Shown here: positions 37,648 to 47,034 of the stretch, in pieces
How the letters are laid out: every line of letters starts with the position of its first letter
Position numbering within the stretch: position 1 is the first letter of the stretch
From: Alcanivorax sp.
Lineage (GTDB): Bacteria > Pseudomonadota > Gammaproteobacteria > Pseudomonadales > Alcanivoracaceae
NCBI GenBank assembly: GCA_022449455.1
Contig: JAKUPL010000017.1
Coordinates: forward strand, 28,479-92,478
DNA length: 64,000 nucleotides
Direction: 5' to 3'
Position numbers and translations under genes: made by a program
The notes under the pieces: generated by a model
Database searches by the model: none
The model's input: only the letters and a program-made list of their open reading frames with translations
What the model was told of the DNA's origin: nothing

Positions 37648-38528
37648 GGGGCGCCGGACGGTGGTTGTTGTTCTCGCAACATGGCCAGCAAGGCCCGCTC
37701 GCCGGCGCCTTGCTCCCGTTGCCGATGACGCAACAGATAGAGCGGTCTGCGCAAACGCTCGCCGACGCCGGTTACGCTGACCAGCCGCCCGTCCTCCAGC
37801 GCCGAGGCGGCGGCCACCTCGCTGACATAACCGACCCCGGCGCCGGCCAGCACCGCCTGACGTATTGCCTCGCCGGCACCCAGCTGCATGATCCGCTCCG
37901 CGGGCGGGAACGCCTCGCCCAGGCGCGCCTCGATCACCGCCCGGGTGCCGGAACCGGGTTCACGCATCACCCAGGGCCAGCGTGCCGCCGGTTGGCCGCT
38001 CAATCGGGCCGCCAGGGCCGGCGACGCCACCCGCACCAGGGTATCGTCGCGCCAGACCCGCACCTCCAGCCGCCGATGCGACACCGGCCCTTCCACCAGC
38101 GCCAGCTCCGTATCCAGGGACAGCAGACGCTCCACCGCCCGCCGTGTATTGATCACTTCCAGGCGCACCGCCGCCTCCGGGTGGCGCCGCCGGAACGCGG
38201 CCAGCAACGGCGGCAGGTAGTAATTGCCCAGGGTGTGGGTGGCGGCCAGGGTCACTTCCAGGGTGCTCTCCTGGAACAAGGACTCGCACCGGTGGGCCTG
38301 CTCCAGCAGCCCCCGTGCTTCCGGCAGCAAACGCCGCCCCGCGCCATTGAGGCGCAGGCCGCGCCCCACCCGGTCGAACAGGCGCTCGCCGAGGCGCTCT
38401 TCCAATTGGCCCAGGCCCAGACTGACCGCCGGCTGAGTCAGCGACACCTGGCGCGCGGCGGCGGCCACGCTGCCGGTATCCGCCACCGCCAGAAACAGGC
38501 GCCATTGGCGCAACGTTGTCTCATTCAT
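37629..38528 (-). CDS. LysR-family transcriptional regulator, YeiE-like
   Basis: A 299-residue LysR regulator. The N-terminal winged helix carries VADTGSVAAAARQVSLTQPA and VSLGLGQLEERLGERLFDRV, followed by a periplasmic-binding-like effector domain. It is divergent from a yeiH-type gene, the same pairing as yeiE/yeiH in enterobacteria, so it is probably its regulator. The 94-base gap is strikingly AT-rich and is where a LysR site would lie. Its 3' end overlaps the AP2-like gene by 19 bases. Confidence 0.88.
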   Translation of the reverse strand: MNETTLRQWRLFLAVADTGSVAAAARQVSLTQPAVSLGLGQLEERLGERLFDRVGRGLRLNGAGRRLLPEARGLLEQAHRCESLFQESTLEVTLAATHTLGNYYLPPLLAAFRRRHPEAAVRLEVINTRRAVERLLSLDTELALVEGPVSHRRLEVRVWRDDTLVRVASPALAARLSGQPAARWPWVMREPGSGTRAVIEARLGEAFPPAERIMQLGAGEAIRQAVLAGAGVGYVSEVAAASALEDGRLVSVTGVGERLRRPLYLLRHRQREQGAGERALLAMLREQQPPSGAPQGSRP

Positions 38529-38622
38529 AATTTTATTTTAGTTATATCTTTATAATTATTAAATATATTTATTTCTTCCCTGCCGTCACAGTGGTCTTCC
38601 CCACCCCACTCTGGAGACCGCC
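38529..38622. promoter_or_regulatory. AT-rich divergent promoter region of the LysR/YeiH pair
   Basis: 94 bases with a run of alternating A/T-rich inverted segments (for example ATAATTTTAT and ATAATTATTAAAT). A LysR operator with a T-N11-A core is expected here, but several overlapping candidates exist and I cannot choose one. Confidence 0.4.
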
Positions 38623-39657
38623 ATGATCCCTCTCGCTCTGCCACGCCGATCAGATTGGCCGTCCGTCGCACTGGTTCTCGCCTGTGGTTTCGGCGGCCTG
38701 GCCCTGGCCCACACGCCCCTGGCCGGCCAGTGGGGGCTGGGCGCCCTGGCCCTGGCGTTGCTGGTCGGCCTGATCGTGGCGCAGCCGTTGCCGGCGCCCT
38801 GGCGTCAACGCGCCCAGCCCGCCCTGACCCTGTTCAAGGGGCCGGTGCTGAAGACCGCCATCGTGCTCTATGGTCTGCGCATTCCGCTGGATGCGGTGGC
38901 CCAGCTGGGACCCGCGGTGCTGGTGCTGGACGCCGCCCAGATCCTGGTCAGCCTGGTGCTGGCCGGCTGGCTGGGACCACGGCTGTTCGGTATGCCGCGC
39001 AACGCCGCCCTGTTGATCGGTGCCGGCAACGGTATCTGCGGCGCGGCGGCGGTGCTGGCCGCCGAACCGGTGCTGCGTGGCCGCGACCGGGACGGTGCCA
39101 TGGCGGTGGCCGCGGTGGTGGTGTTCGGCACCCTCAACATGCTGCTGCTGCCGGTGCTGTTCCGCCATTGGCCCACGCTGTTCGGCGACCCGGCGGACTT
39201 CGCGCTGTTCACCGGGGCCACCGTCCAGGAGGTGGCCCAGGTGCTGGTGGCCGCCCAGGCCATGTCCCCGGCCCTGGTGGACCCCGCCCTGCTGGTCAAG
39301 ATGGCGCGGGTGATGATGCTGGCGCCCGCATTGATGCTGCTGGCCCTGGCGGCCCGGAGCGGGACCGGCGCGGGCGCCGGCGAACCCCGCCCCGGGCTAC
39401 CCGTGCCACCCTTCGCGCTCTGGTTCGTGCTGGCCATGGTGATCAATGGCCTGGGTCTGATCCCCACCGCCCTGCGGCCCGCCCTGGCCAGCGTGGACGA
39501 CCTGCTGCTGACCCTGGCCATGGCCGGCCTGGGCCTGAGTACCCACCTCGGTCTGTTGCGCCAGGCCGGTTGGCGGCCGCTGGCCCTGGGCGCGCTGCTG
39601 TGGGCAACGATTCTGGTGGTGGCGGGCACGGCGCTGGCCGCCGGCTGGGTCGGCTAG
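38623..39657 (+). CDS. YeiH/UPF0324 family putative sulfate exporter
   Basis: A 344-residue inner-membrane protein with about ten helices. UPF0324 motifs are LFKGPVLKTAIVLYGLRIPL near residue 72, GAGNGICGAAAVLAAEPVL near 128 and GATVQEVAQVLVAAQAMSP near 195. Family members are proposed anion (sulfate or sulfite) exporters; direct evidence is scant. GGAG precedes the start. It is divergent from its likely LysR regulator, and its stop overlaps the end of the convergent antitoxin gene by 4 bases. Confidence 0.88.
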   Translation: MIPLALPRRSDWPSVALVLACGFGGLALAHTPLAGQWGLGALALALLVGLIVAQPLPAPWRQRAQPALTLFKGPVLKTAIVLYGLRIPLDAVAQLGPAVLVLDAAQILVSLVLAGWLGPRLFGMPRNAALLIGAGNGICGAAAVLAAEPVLRGRDRDGAMAVAAVVVFGTLNMLLLPVLFRHWPTLFGDPADFALFTGATVQEVAQVLVAAQAMSPALVDPALLVKMARVMMLAPALMLLALAARSGTGAGAGEPRPGLPVPPFALWFVLAMVINGLGLIPTALRPALASVDDLLLTLAMAGLGLSTHLGLLRQAGWRPLALGALLWATILVVAGTALAAGWVG

Positions 39658-39944
39658 CGGCGCCGCTCAACCAGGCTGATCTCGACGCCCAGCTCCTTGA
39701 GCACCGCCAGCACCGTTTTCAGGGTGGGGTTGCCGCGCTCGCTCAACGAGCGATAAAGCTGCTCCCGGGACAGACCGGTCTCCCGCGCCAGCCCGGTCAT
39801 GCCCCGGGCCCGGGCCACCACGCCCATGGCCCGCGCGATATAACCGGCGTCGTCGGTGGCCAGCGCCTCGTTGATAAAGGCGGCGGCGGCCACCGGATCC
39901 GCCAGTTGCTCAGCGGGATCGAAAGGCAAAAAACGCTCAGTCAT
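39654..39944 (-). CDS. Antitoxin, HigA2/HI1420 type (toxin-antitoxin pair 1)
   Basis: A 96-residue helix-turn-helix antitoxin of the addiction-module type that lies downstream of its toxin. It has the typical FINEALATDDAGYIARAMGVV and the DNA-binding segment GLARETGLSREQLYRSLSER near residue 60. It overlaps the toxin gene by 8 bases and probably represses the pair by binding the repeat at 40251-40268. The ATG at 39944 gives the normal family length. Confidence 0.88.
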   Translation of the reverse strand: MTERFLPFDPAEQLADPVAAAAFINEALATDDAGYIARAMGVVARARGMTGLARETGLSREQLYRSLSERGNPTLKTVLAVLKELGVEISLVERRR

Positions 39945-40239
39945 CTTCGCACCTCCAGTCGCGCAGAATGCGTTCCGCGCGGGCAATATCCCGTTGCTGC
40001 GACCCTTTGTGGCCAGCGCAAAGCAACAGAATCAGAGTGTCACCACTCCGGTAAAAGTAAACCCGGTACCCGGGCCCGTGGTGCAGACGAAGCTCACGAA
40101 TTTCCGTCCCCACCCTTTTGGTGTCCACCGTCAGGCCTTCGCTCAGCCGGTGGATCGCCGATACCAACCGGCCCTTGGCCACCGGATCACGCAAACGCGC
40201 GAGCCAGCGATGGAAGTGCCGGGATTGCGTTACGCTCAT
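39937..40239 (-). CDS. RelE-superfamily toxin, HigB2/HI1419 type (toxin-antitoxin pair 1)
   Basis: A 100-residue RelE/ParE-fold toxin, presumably a ribosome-dependent mRNA nuclease. The core HI1419-type sequence is visible: WLARLRDPVAKGRLVSAIHR near the start and the LHHGPGYRVYFYRSGDTLIL strand region, then the C-terminal GSQQRDIARAERI helix. It precedes its antitoxin. Two further pairs of this class lie at 55263-55921 and 62391-63010. Confidence 0.88.
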   Translation of the reverse strand: MSVTQSRHFHRWLARLRDPVAKGRLVSAIHRLSEGLTVDTKRVGTEIRELRLHHGPGYRVYFYRSGDTLILLLCAGHKGSQQRDIARAERILRDWRCEDD

Positions 40240-40250
40240 GCTGTCGTCCT

Positions 40251-40268
40251 TAAACTACATGAAGTTTA
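40251..40268. promoter_or_regulatory. Candidate autoregulatory operator of toxin-antitoxin pair 1
   Basis: TAAACT-ACATGA-AGTTTA: perfect 6-base inverted arms, ending 12 bases upstream of the toxin ATG. The position suits binding by the antitoxin's helix-turn-helix domain. Confidence 0.5.
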
Positions 40269-40368
40269 TGAACCACACAAGCGGCAAACACCGCCCTATT
40301 AGCCATCGGCTAGGCGGTTTGTCGTATCCGGCGTTAGACTGCGGTTTTGAGTGGCGAGGAGCGGCGAG

Positions 40369-40671
40369 ATGGGTTTATCGAGGAGCGGCTTGCCGGCGTG
40401 GGTGTGCGTTCTGTGGCTGTGCACCGGGGCCACCGGCGCGGCCCAAAACGGCGCCCCTCCGCCGGCCGCCGGGGCGACGCCCTCCGCCGCTGAAGTCGAT
40501 CCACCGGTCGAGGCGGTACGCCGCGAACAGCGGGCCTTGCGGGAACGGGCGGAGGCGCTGCGCCAGCGGCAGACCGCCAACGACGCGCTGATGGAACAAC
40601 AGGATGCGCAACTGCGGGCTCTGGAACAGCGTCTCCAACAGCTGCGGGAGGCGCGCGAAGCGCGGCGCTGA
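40369..40671 (+). CDS. Small secreted coiled-coil protein, unknown function
   Basis: A 100-residue protein. A signal peptide (SGLPAWVCVLWLCTGATGAA) is followed by a short proline/alanine-rich linker and then a charged heptad-rich helix (RREQRALRERAEALRQRQTA onward) that should form a coiled coil in the periplasm. GAGGAG lies before the ATG. Such small periplasmic coiled coils are common in proteobacteria and poorly assigned. Confidence 0.65.
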   Translation: MGLSRSGLPAWVCVLWLCTGATGAAQNGAPPPAAGATPSAAEVDPPVEAVRREQRALRERAEALRQRQTANDALMEQQDAQLRALEQRLQQLREAREARR

Positions 40672-40680
40672 TGGACAGGC

Positions 40681-40708
40681 AAAAAAAAACCGCCCGGGGG
40701 ACGGGCGG
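40681..40708 (-). terminator. Rho-independent terminator of wrbA
   Basis: On the minus strand CCGCCCG / CGGGCGG (7-bp stem, 5-base loop) is followed by nine T residues. It lies 48 bases past the wrbA stop. Confidence 0.9.
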
Positions 40709-40756
40709 ATCAAGGGGTAAGAATCAGCGTGTTTGTTGCGGTAAAGCCGGGTTTTG

Positions 40757-41356
40757 CTACAGCTTGACGGTGACCTTGGCCACCTGCTCGCCCTGGTAAC
40801 GGGCCAGGGACAATTCCTTCTCACTGGGCTGGCGGCTGCCGTCCGGCCCGGCCAGGGTGCCGGCGCCGTAGGGCGATGCACCATGGGCTTCGCTGATGTC
40901 CATTTGCGCCTGATCCGGGTCGGCGTAACCCAGCGGTACCAGCAGGAAGCCGTGGTGCGCCAGCGTCAGCCAGGTGGACACGATGGTGGTTTCCTTGCCG
41001 CCACCGGTGCCAGTGGAGGTGAACACACTCGCCACCTTGCCGGCCAGGGCGCCGTTGGCCCACAGGCCGCCGGTCTGGTCCCAGAAGGTGCGCATCTGCC
41101 CGCTCATGTTGCCGAAGCGGGTGGGCGTGCCGACGATCACCGCGTCGTAATCCTTGAGCTCACCGGGGCTGGCCTCCGGGGCTTTCTGATCGGTCTTGCC
41201 GCCGGCCGCCTTGAAGGCGTCCTCGGGCATGGTTTCGGCGACTCGCTTGATGGTCACTTCCACGCCATCCACTGAGCGAGCGCCCTCGGCCACGGCGTCC
41301 GCCAGTGACTCGATATGTCCGTACATGGAGTAATACAGCACCAGAATCCGTTTCAT
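40757..41356 (-). CDS. wrbA: NAD(P)H:quinone oxidoreductase, WrbA type
   Basis: A 199-residue flavodoxin-like quinone reductase that protects against redox-cycling quinones. It has the FMN loop [20 protein letters not shown] at the N-terminus, [20 protein letters not shown] near residue 78, and the WrbA segment [13 protein letters not shown] near 115. The ATG at 41356 has GAGAGG upstream; the longer frame is unsupported. In an aromatic-degrading cell it may handle quinones formed from catechol-type intermediates. Confidence 0.93.
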   Translation of the reverse strand: MKRILVLYYSMYGHIESLADAVAEGARSVDGVEVTIKRVAETMPEDAFKAAGGKTDQKAPEASPGELKDYDAVIVGTPTRFGNMSGQMRTFWDQTGGLWANGALAGKVASVFTSTGTGGGKETTIVSTWLTLAHHGFLLVPLGYADPDQAQMDISEAHGASPYGAGTLAGPDGSRQPSEKELSLARYQGEQVAKVTVKL

Positions 41357-41456
41357 TGCGTCGTTCCTCTCCATCGTCTGCGGCAGAGTCTGAAACTCTA
41401 CCGATAACGGCGACGTGAAGGCAGAACGGTGAGCCGAACGGATTGATCGAATTCTT

Positions 41457-42671
41457 TTATAGGTCGGCTCGTACCAGGTCGCGCTCCTGGTCACCGAACA
41501 GATGGCCAAGGGCCGCGTTCTGCACCCGGCGACCCCGCCGCTGCTGCCAATGGCGCAGGCCCGGCAGGTAACGCAGCGTCACATGGCCGGCGAAGCGCGG
41601 CACCAGCGTCACCAGCGGGAACCAGGGGCTGGCGCCCTCCGGCAGGCCCAGCTGGCGCATCTTCTCCCGGTTCAGAAAATAACGGGTGATGCTCAGGTGG
41701 CGCCGGTAGGCCCAGCGCCGCCGCAGCGCCGGCAGATGCCGGAAATGCTGCGACAGGGGCTCCCGGGACAGCGCCCGGCCCAGTTCCCGGCTGGTCCAGT
41801 CCGGGCGGCTCTGGGTCATCATGGCGTGGTGCAACAGGACGATGCCGTCGCGTTCGCGATCCACCAACCAGCGCGCGTCCACTCCCATCAGCCAGCCGGC
41901 GTACTTCCAGAGATGCATCACCGCCCGGGATTCCCGCGCCGTCACCGGAATGCCCATCTTGCGCAGCCCGCCCAGCATCACCACGCAGAAGCCCAGGTAG
42001 GTGGCCGCCATGTCCACCTGATTCAGCGGCAGCCCCCAGCGGGCATGGTCCCATTCCTGCCGGCGGTCCAGGTTGCGCCGTACCAGCCCATGCACCATGC
42101 GCACATGCAGGGTGCCCCGATAGCCCTCCCCGCCGGGCAACAGGCCGCCCTCCTCGGTGCAGTCGATCCACCACTTGCCGGTTTCCGCCACCCGCCGGGC
42201 AGTGCCCTGGCTGAGCGCGCCGGTGAGCACCAGGGACTGGTTGAAGCCGGACAGCAAATAGCCGCCCATCAGCGCCAGGTCGCGCAGCACGTAGGGCGCC
42301 GCCCGGCCGGTGGATTGAATGAAGCGGGCACCCTCGTCCACCAGCGCCGGGTCCAACCAGGCCGGCGCCGCCACCTGATCCATGAACGCCCTCAGCGGCG
42401 CCGGACAGTCCGGCACCGCGTCCACGCCCTCGCGCACCGCGGTCTCGAACAGCGGCCGTGCCCGGGCCGGGCCGTAGGCGTACATCCAATCGATCAGCGC
42501 ATCCATGGCCGGGTCGCCGGCCCACAGGTCGTCCAGCGCCGCCTGATATTCGTCGCGGCTGGGCGCCAGCTCCCGGCCCAGCAGCCGGCGCAGCCAGGCC
42601 GGCGTGGGGGTGGCGGTTTTCTCGAACGGCCGCGCCCGGGTGGGGGCGGTGGCCGGGGCCGGTGCGTTCAT
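41457..42671 (-). CDS. Oxygenase MpaB family protein (DUF2236/latex-clearing-protein-like)
   Basis: A 404-residue protein of the MpaB/Lcp-type heme-oxygenase superfamily. It has [20 protein letters not shown] near residue 147, [20 protein letters not shown], and the [13 protein letters not shown] segment with a candidate heme-ligand histidine near 195. The superfamily includes rubber oxygenase Lcp and the fungal MpaB that cleaves a terpene chain; the bacterial substrate here is unknown. It is divergent from a TetR gene across a palindromic operator, so it is probably repressed by that TetR. Confidence 0.82.
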   Translation of the reverse strand: MNAPAPATAPTRARPFEKTATPTPAWLRRLLGRELAPSRDEYQAALDDLWAGDPAMDALIDWMYAYGPARARPLFETAVREGVDAVPDCPAPLRAFMDQVAAPAWLDPALVDEGARFIQSTGRAAPYVLRDLALMGGYLLSGFNQSLVLTGALSQGTARRVAETGKWWIDCTEEGGLLPGGEGYRGTLHVRMVHGLVRRNLDRRQEWDHARWGLPLNQVDMAATYLGFCVVMLGGLRKMGIPVTARESRAVMHLWKYAGWLMGVDARWLVDRERDGIVLLHHAMMTQSRPDWTSRELGRALSREPLSQHFRHLPALRRRWAYRRHLSITRYFLNREKMRQLGLPEGASPWFPLVTLVPRFAGHVTLRYLPGLRHWQQRRGRRVQNAALGHLFGDQERDLVRADL

Positions 42672-42725
42672 GGTGCTCTCCTGTAGCCGCTTGCCGGGGA
42701 TACTTGCTCAGAGGCGAACGTTAAT

Positions 42726-42741
42726 GCGAATATCTATTCGC
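42726..42741. promoter_or_regulatory. TetR-type operator between the MpaB-like gene and its divergent regulator
   Basis: GCGAATA-TC-TATTCGC: a perfect 7-base inverted repeat, with flanks AA/TT extending it after one mismatched pair. It lies 55-70 bases from the MpaB-like start and 25-40 bases from the tetR start. Confidence 0.65.
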
Positions 42742-42765
42742 GTTCAATTCGCGTTTCGAGGTCCC

Positions 42766-43374
42766 ATGCGTAAACAGCCCCAACAGAAGCGCTCCCGGGA
42801 GATGGTGCGGGCCCTGGTGGACGCCACCGCCCTGTGCATCCAGCGCCACGGCCTGGACGACACCACCACCGCGCGCATCGCCGAGCAGGCCGGGGTCAGC
42901 GTGGGCTCCCTGTACCAGTATTTCGGCGACAAGAGCGCCCTGATCGAGGCGCTGATGGACCGGTTGGCCGAGGACATCGCCGGCGGCCTGCGGCGGCTGC
43001 CGCTGATGGCGGTGAACGACCTGAACGAGATGGTGCACCGCTCGATCCTGTTCGGTTTTTCGGTGCTGCGCTCCCGGGATGGCCTCTACCTGGAACTGGT
43101 ACGCAACTGGCACCGCCTGCCCACCCATCGCATGGTGGATCTGCTGCAGCAGCACTTCATGGAGCTGTCGCGGCTGTATTTCCTGCGCCACTATCGGGAC
43201 TACCCCATCGAAAACCTGGAGGTGCGCGTGTTCATCGTCACCAACAGCGTGCTGTTCACCATGGTGCGCCATGTCAGCCAGGGCGATCTGATCGGCGAGC
43301 AGGCGCTGGCCCGGGAATTGACCCGCATGGTGGCGGGTTATCTGGCCGAGCCGCCGGAGACAGCGGCACCGTGA
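42766..43374 (+). CDS. TetR/AcrR-family transcriptional regulator
   Basis: A 202-residue repressor. The N-terminal TetR helix-turn-helix is clear: DDTTTARIAEQAGVSVGSLY followed by QYFGDKSALIEALMDRLAED. The C-terminal ligand domain is family-typical but not diagnostic. The ATG at 42766 (MRKQPQQKRSREM) is preferred; ATG 42724 would place the operator inside the gene. The stop overlaps the downstream AraC start in GTGA. Confidence 0.88.
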   Translation: MRKQPQQKRSREMVRALVDATALCIQRHGLDDTTTARIAEQAGVSVGSLYQYFGDKSALIEALMDRLAEDIAGGLRRLPLMAVNDLNEMVHRSILFGFSVLRSRDGLYLELVRNWHRLPTHRMVDLLQQHFMELSRLYFLRHYRDYPIENLEVRVFIVTNSVLFTMVRHVSQGDLIGEQALARELTRMVAGYLAEPPETAAP

Positions 43375-44363
43375 GCCCGGACCTGGCGCTGACCTATTGC
43401 CGCATGATCGCCCAGACCCTGGAGCTGGACGAAACCAGACTGGCCACCCTGCTGGAGGGCACCGGCGTCGACGCGGTCGCCCTGGAGCAGGGCGAAGGGT
43501 TTATCGATTGGCCCGGCGCCCGCCGGCTGATCGCCAACGCCCTGGCCCTGTCGCCACGGCCGGACCTGGCCCTGCGCACCGGCCTGCGCGCCCTGCCCGC
43601 CATGCACGGGCCGATGGGCATGGCGGCCATGGCCAGCGCCACCCTGCGCGACGCCATGGGGCTGTTCGCGCGCTTCAACAACACCCGCACCCGGGTGTTC
43701 AGCACCCATCTGGAAGAAGATCGGCGCGCCATCACCCTGCGGCTGGACTTCATCGAGCCCCGGGACTACGCGGTGCGCTTTCTCACCGAATCCGCGCTGG
43801 CCTCCGCCTTCGCCTGCCACATCGTGCTGCGCGGGCGCCCCATCGAGGACGGCGCCGTGCACTTCAACTACCCGCCGCCGGAGCACGCGGCGCTTTACCG
43901 GGAAGCCTTCGCCGGCATCCGGGTGGTGTTCGATGCCCCCGCCGTGGCCCTGACCCTGCCGGCCCACTACGGCGACGAGCCGGTGCCCAGCCACGACCGG
44001 GAGCTGCTGTGGATGGCGGTGCGTCAATGCGAGGCCCGCCAGCAAGCCCTGCGCCGCCATGGGTCGCTCAGCGATCAGGTACTGGCACGCCTGCGTGGCG
44101 AGCCGGAGCCGGGCCTGGAAGCGGTGGCCGAGGCCCTGCACATCAGCCCCCGCACGCTGATCCGCCGGCTGAAGGCGGAGGGCACCCGCTTTCAGGCCCT
44201 GCGCGACCGCACCCGGGCGCAACGGGCGGCGGAGCTGCTGGGCCTGCCCCATTACACCGTGGCGGCGGTGGCCCGGGAGCTGGGCTATACCGAGGTGGCC
44301 AGCTTCCGGCGCGCGTTTCGCCGCTGGTACGGCACCCGGCCCCGGGACTTCCGGCGGCCCTGA
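43371..44363 (+). CDS. AraC-family transcriptional regulator, OruR-like (Arabinose_bd type)
   Basis: A 330-residue regulator with an Arabinose_bd-type N-terminal domain (LRTGLRALPAMHGPMGMAAM near residue 70) and a C-terminal AraC domain (VAEALHISPRTLIRRLKAEG and VARELGYTEVASFRRAFRRW, then GTRPRDFRR). The start is GTG at 43371, coupled to tetR by GTGA. It is followed by a desaturase gene in the same direction about 100 bases on. Its domain plan is like that of the AraC gene at 1571-2575, but the sequence is diverged. Confidence 0.87.
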   Translation: MSPDLALTYCRMIAQTLELDETRLATLLEGTGVDAVALEQGEGFIDWPGARRLIANALALSPRPDLALRTGLRALPAMHGPMGMAAMASATLRDAMGLFARFNNTRTRVFSTHLEEDRRAITLRLDFIEPRDYAVRFLTESALASAFACHIVLRGRPIEDGAVHFNYPPPEHAALYREAFAGIRVVFDAPAVALTLPAHYGDEPVPSHDRELLWMAVRQCEARQQALRRHGSLSDQVLARLRGEPEPGLEAVAEALHISPRTLIRRLKAEGTRFQALRDRTRAQRAAELLGLPHYTVAAVARELGYTEVASFRRAFRRWYGTRPRDFRRP

Positions 44364-44461
44364 TCCTGTCACTTTTTATCCCCCTGTTGGCAATTTCCAC
44401 GTCTGCCGGTCGGCCCCGTGCTGGTAAACACTGTGTTCATATAACCAGGCGGAGACCCGCG

Positions 44462-45334
44462 ATGCACAGCGACACCACCGAGACTCTGGAAAAGCAGCGG
44501 CTGGCCCGGCTGCGGTTGTCACCCACCCTGGCCTGGCCCACGGTGGCGATCCTGATCGGCAGCGTCGGCACCATCGCCGCCAGCTGGGTGCTGACCATGA
44601 ATCACCTGTGGCCCCTGTGGGTGGGCATGGTGGTCAACGGCGTGGCCGGCTATGCGCTGTTCACGCCGGCCCACGAGGCGATTCACCGCTGCGCCGCGCG
44701 CAGCCCGAAAGCCAACGACTGGCTGCTGGCGGCGGCCACCTTCGTGGCGGTGCCCTTCGGCCGCGGCCGGCTGTTCCGGCTGCTGCACATGCGCCATCAC
44801 CGCTTCGCCAACGAAGAGAACGACCCGGACCACTGGATGGCCCGCAGCCTGTGGACCTGGCCGCTGTGGGGCCTGTGGCCGTATTTCTATGTGGTCTACT
44901 TTCTGCGTGACCCGGGCCGGCTGCCGGGCCTGAAAGTGTCCGAGGTGGTGCGGGAAATGCTGGTGGCCGGCGCCATCATCGCCGCTCTCTGGGTGTGGGC
45001 CCCGTTCTACATGCTGACGCTGTGGCTGATACCCACCTATCTGGCGTTCTTTCTCATGTGCCTGGTGTTCATGGTGCTGCCCCACTACCCGCACACCGGC
45101 CGCCAGGACCAGAACCCCCACCACACCGCCCTGATGCGCATGGGCCGGGAAGCCTGGCTGACACCGCTGCTGATGTATCAGAACTACCATCTGATGCATC
45201 ACCTGTACCCGACCATTCCGTTCTACCGTTACGGCAAGGCCTGGAAAGCCCGCGAGGCCTACCACCGGGCGCACTCCGGCGAGATGATCGTCGGTCCGTT
45301 CGACCTGGGCCCGCGTACCCGACCGCCGGCATGA
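44462..45334 (+). CDS. Fatty acid desaturase / beta-carotene hydroxylase-like membrane protein
   Basis: A 290-residue di-iron membrane enzyme of the fatty acid desaturase superfamily. Histidine boxes are present in order: HEAIH near residue 70, HMRHHRF near 110, and YHLMHHLYP near 245, with four main hydrophobic segments. Spacing resembles bacterial CrtR-type hydroxylases and short desaturases. Lipid or carotenoid substrate cannot be decided. Confidence 0.85.
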   Translation: MHSDTTETLEKQRLARLRLSPTLAWPTVAILIGSVGTIAASWVLTMNHLWPLWVGMVVNGVAGYALFTPAHEAIHRCAARSPKANDWLLAAATFVAVPFGRGRLFRLLHMRHHRFANEENDPDHWMARSLWTWPLWGLWPYFYVVYFLRDPGRLPGLKVSEVVREMLVAGAIIAALWVWAPFYMLTLWLIPTYLAFFLMCLVFMVLPHYPHTGRQDQNPHHTALMRMGREAWLTPLLMYQNYHLMHHLYPTIPFYRYGKAWKAREAYHRAHSGEMIVGPFDLGPRTRPPA

Positions 45335-45372
45335 CTGGTACAGTGGTCGGATTCCATTGCAAGGGACCGACC

Positions 45373-46152
45373 ATGGCCAACCAAACCGACGCGCCGCAGC
45401 AGTTGGCGGTGCTGATCGACGCCGACAACGCGGCGCCGGCGATTGTCGAGGGGCTGTTCGAGGAAATCGCCAAGTACGGCACCGCCACCGTGAAACGCAT
45501 CTACGGCGACTGGACCAAGCCCAACCTGGGCGGCTGGAAGCAGGTGCTGCTGGATTATTCGATCCAGCCGGTGCAGCAGTTCGCCTACACCACCGGCAAG
45601 AACGCCACCGACAGCTCGCTGATCATCGACGCCATGGACCTGCTGTATACCCGGGCGCTGGATGGCTTCTGCCTGGTCAGCAGCGACAGCGACTTCACCC
45701 GCCTGGCGGCGCGGCTGCGGGAGGGCGGGCTGACCGTCTATGGCTTCGGCGAGCGCAAAACGCCGAAGCCCCTGGTGGCCGCCTGCGACAAGTTCATCTA
45801 CACGGAAATCCTGCGCGCCGACCACGACGGCGGCGAAACCGCCGGTAGCGACGGCAAGCCCGCCGGCAAGGAACAGGCCGCCGCCGCCGGCAATCAGGAA
45901 AAACCGCCGCTGAAACTGATCACCCGGGTGATCGACGACATCGCCGACGAAGAAGACTGGGTGCACCTGGGCGCGCTCGGGCAAAACATCAACAAGCGCA
46001 ACCCGGCCTTCGACACCCGCCTCTACGGTTTCAAGAAACTCAGCGATCTGCTGCGTGCCTACCCCAAGCAGTTCGAGGTGGCGCCGGTGGGCGGCGGCAA
46101 CAATGCGCTGCGGGTCAAGAACGTGCGCAAGGGCGGCGGCAAGAGCGGCTAG
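45373..46152 (+). CDS. NYN-domain putative ribonuclease with OST-HTH/LOTUS domain
   Basis: A 259-residue protein. The N-terminal NYN (PIN-like) nuclease domain has acidic catalytic positions in LIDADNAAPAIVEGLFEEIA, SSLIIDAMDLLY and LVSSDSDFTRLAARLREGGL, and ends with CDKFIYTEIL. An alanine/glycine linker leads to a C-terminal OST-HTH domain (LGALGQNINKRNPAFDTRLY then LSDLLRAYPKQFEV) that may bind RNA. The architecture is common in proteobacteria; the RNA target is unknown. Confidence 0.88.
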   Translation: MANQTDAPQQLAVLIDADNAAPAIVEGLFEEIAKYGTATVKRIYGDWTKPNLGGWKQVLLDYSIQPVQQFAYTTGKNATDSSLIIDAMDLLYTRALDGFCLVSSDSDFTRLAARLREGGLTVYGFGERKTPKPLVAACDKFIYTEILRADHDGGETAGSDGKPAGKEQAAAAGNQEKPPLKLITRVIDDIADEEDWVHLGALGQNINKRNPAFDTRLYGFKKLSDLLRAYPKQFEVAPVGGGNNALRVKNVRKGGGKSG

Positions 46153-46191
46153 CGCCGGGCACCGGCGTTCCGGCGCCGGCGCCCGACCGGT

Positions 46192-47034
46192 TCAGTCCTG
46201 CTGGGGACGGCGCATTTTGCAGGTGGTTGGCATGGCCACGTCCTCGGCGGGAATCAGCGCCACCTTGGCGAAGTTGTAGTCGGTGCCCTCGGCACCGTAG
46301 GGCATGTCGTCCTTCATCACCGACAGCACCATCGGCTGCTGCACCTGATGGTCTTCCTTGCGCATGGTGTAGGTACCGGTGTCCATGTCCACGGACAGCC
46401 CTTCCATGGCGAACGCGATCTTCACCGGGTCCACGCTGTCCACCTGGTCGGCGGCTTTCTTGAGCATTTCCATCATCGTGGTCAGACGCGGATAGAACAG
46501 GAAATAATCCCAGTCGGTTTGTTCATACATATCTTTCTGACGCTGGCCGATTTCCGGGTCCTCGGTGTCGCCGTAATAGGCATAGATCTGATAGATGTAG
46601 TCCACGCCGCGTTCGCCCACCTGGGTCACGGTGCCGGGGCTGCCGGCGTAATAGGTCAGGAACGGCGCGTCCACGCCGAAGTCCGCCAGGGTCTTGGCGA
46701 GCAGCACCATATCCTGCCCCCAGTTGCCGCTGATAATGGCATCGGCGCCGGACGCCTTGATCTTGGTGGCGTAGGGGGTGAAGTCCTTGACCTTGGCCAG
46801 GGGGTGGAAGTCATTGCCCACGATTTCGATGTCCGGACGTTTTTCCTTCAGCATGTCCCGCGCCATTTGCGAGACGGAGTGGCCGAAGCTGTAATCCTGG
46901 TTGATCAGATACACCTTCTTGATGTCCTTCTGATCCTGGATCCAGTTGGTCAGGGCGTTCATCTTCATATCGGAACCGGCATCGAAGCGGAACTGCCAGA
47001 ACGAACAGCGCTCATTGGTGAGCACCGGGTCCAC
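46192..47034 (-). pseudogene. 5'-truncated ABC transporter substrate-binding protein (Peripla_BP_6 family)
   Basis: About 280 residues of a leucine/urea-type periplasmic binding protein: CSFWQFRFDAGSDMKMNALT, then VYLINQDYSFGHSVSQMARD and DAIISGNWGQDMVLLAKTLA. Normal members are about 400 residues and begin with a signal peptide and a first lobe of over 100 residues. Here there is none: the first possible start is a GTG in mid-domain, 76 bases after the TRAP permease stop, with no permease or ATPase genes nearby. It is probably a remnant left by a deletion that joined it to the TRAP operon. The coding-like frame seems to begin at about AGYDHGAVDP, just upstream of the GTG. Confidence 0.75.

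Noticed and set aside
46153..46191. GC-rich potential hairpin between the convergent NYN and ABC-remnant genes
   Set aside because: Many overlapping GCCGG-type pairings and no T tract; could be a chance effect of high GC.
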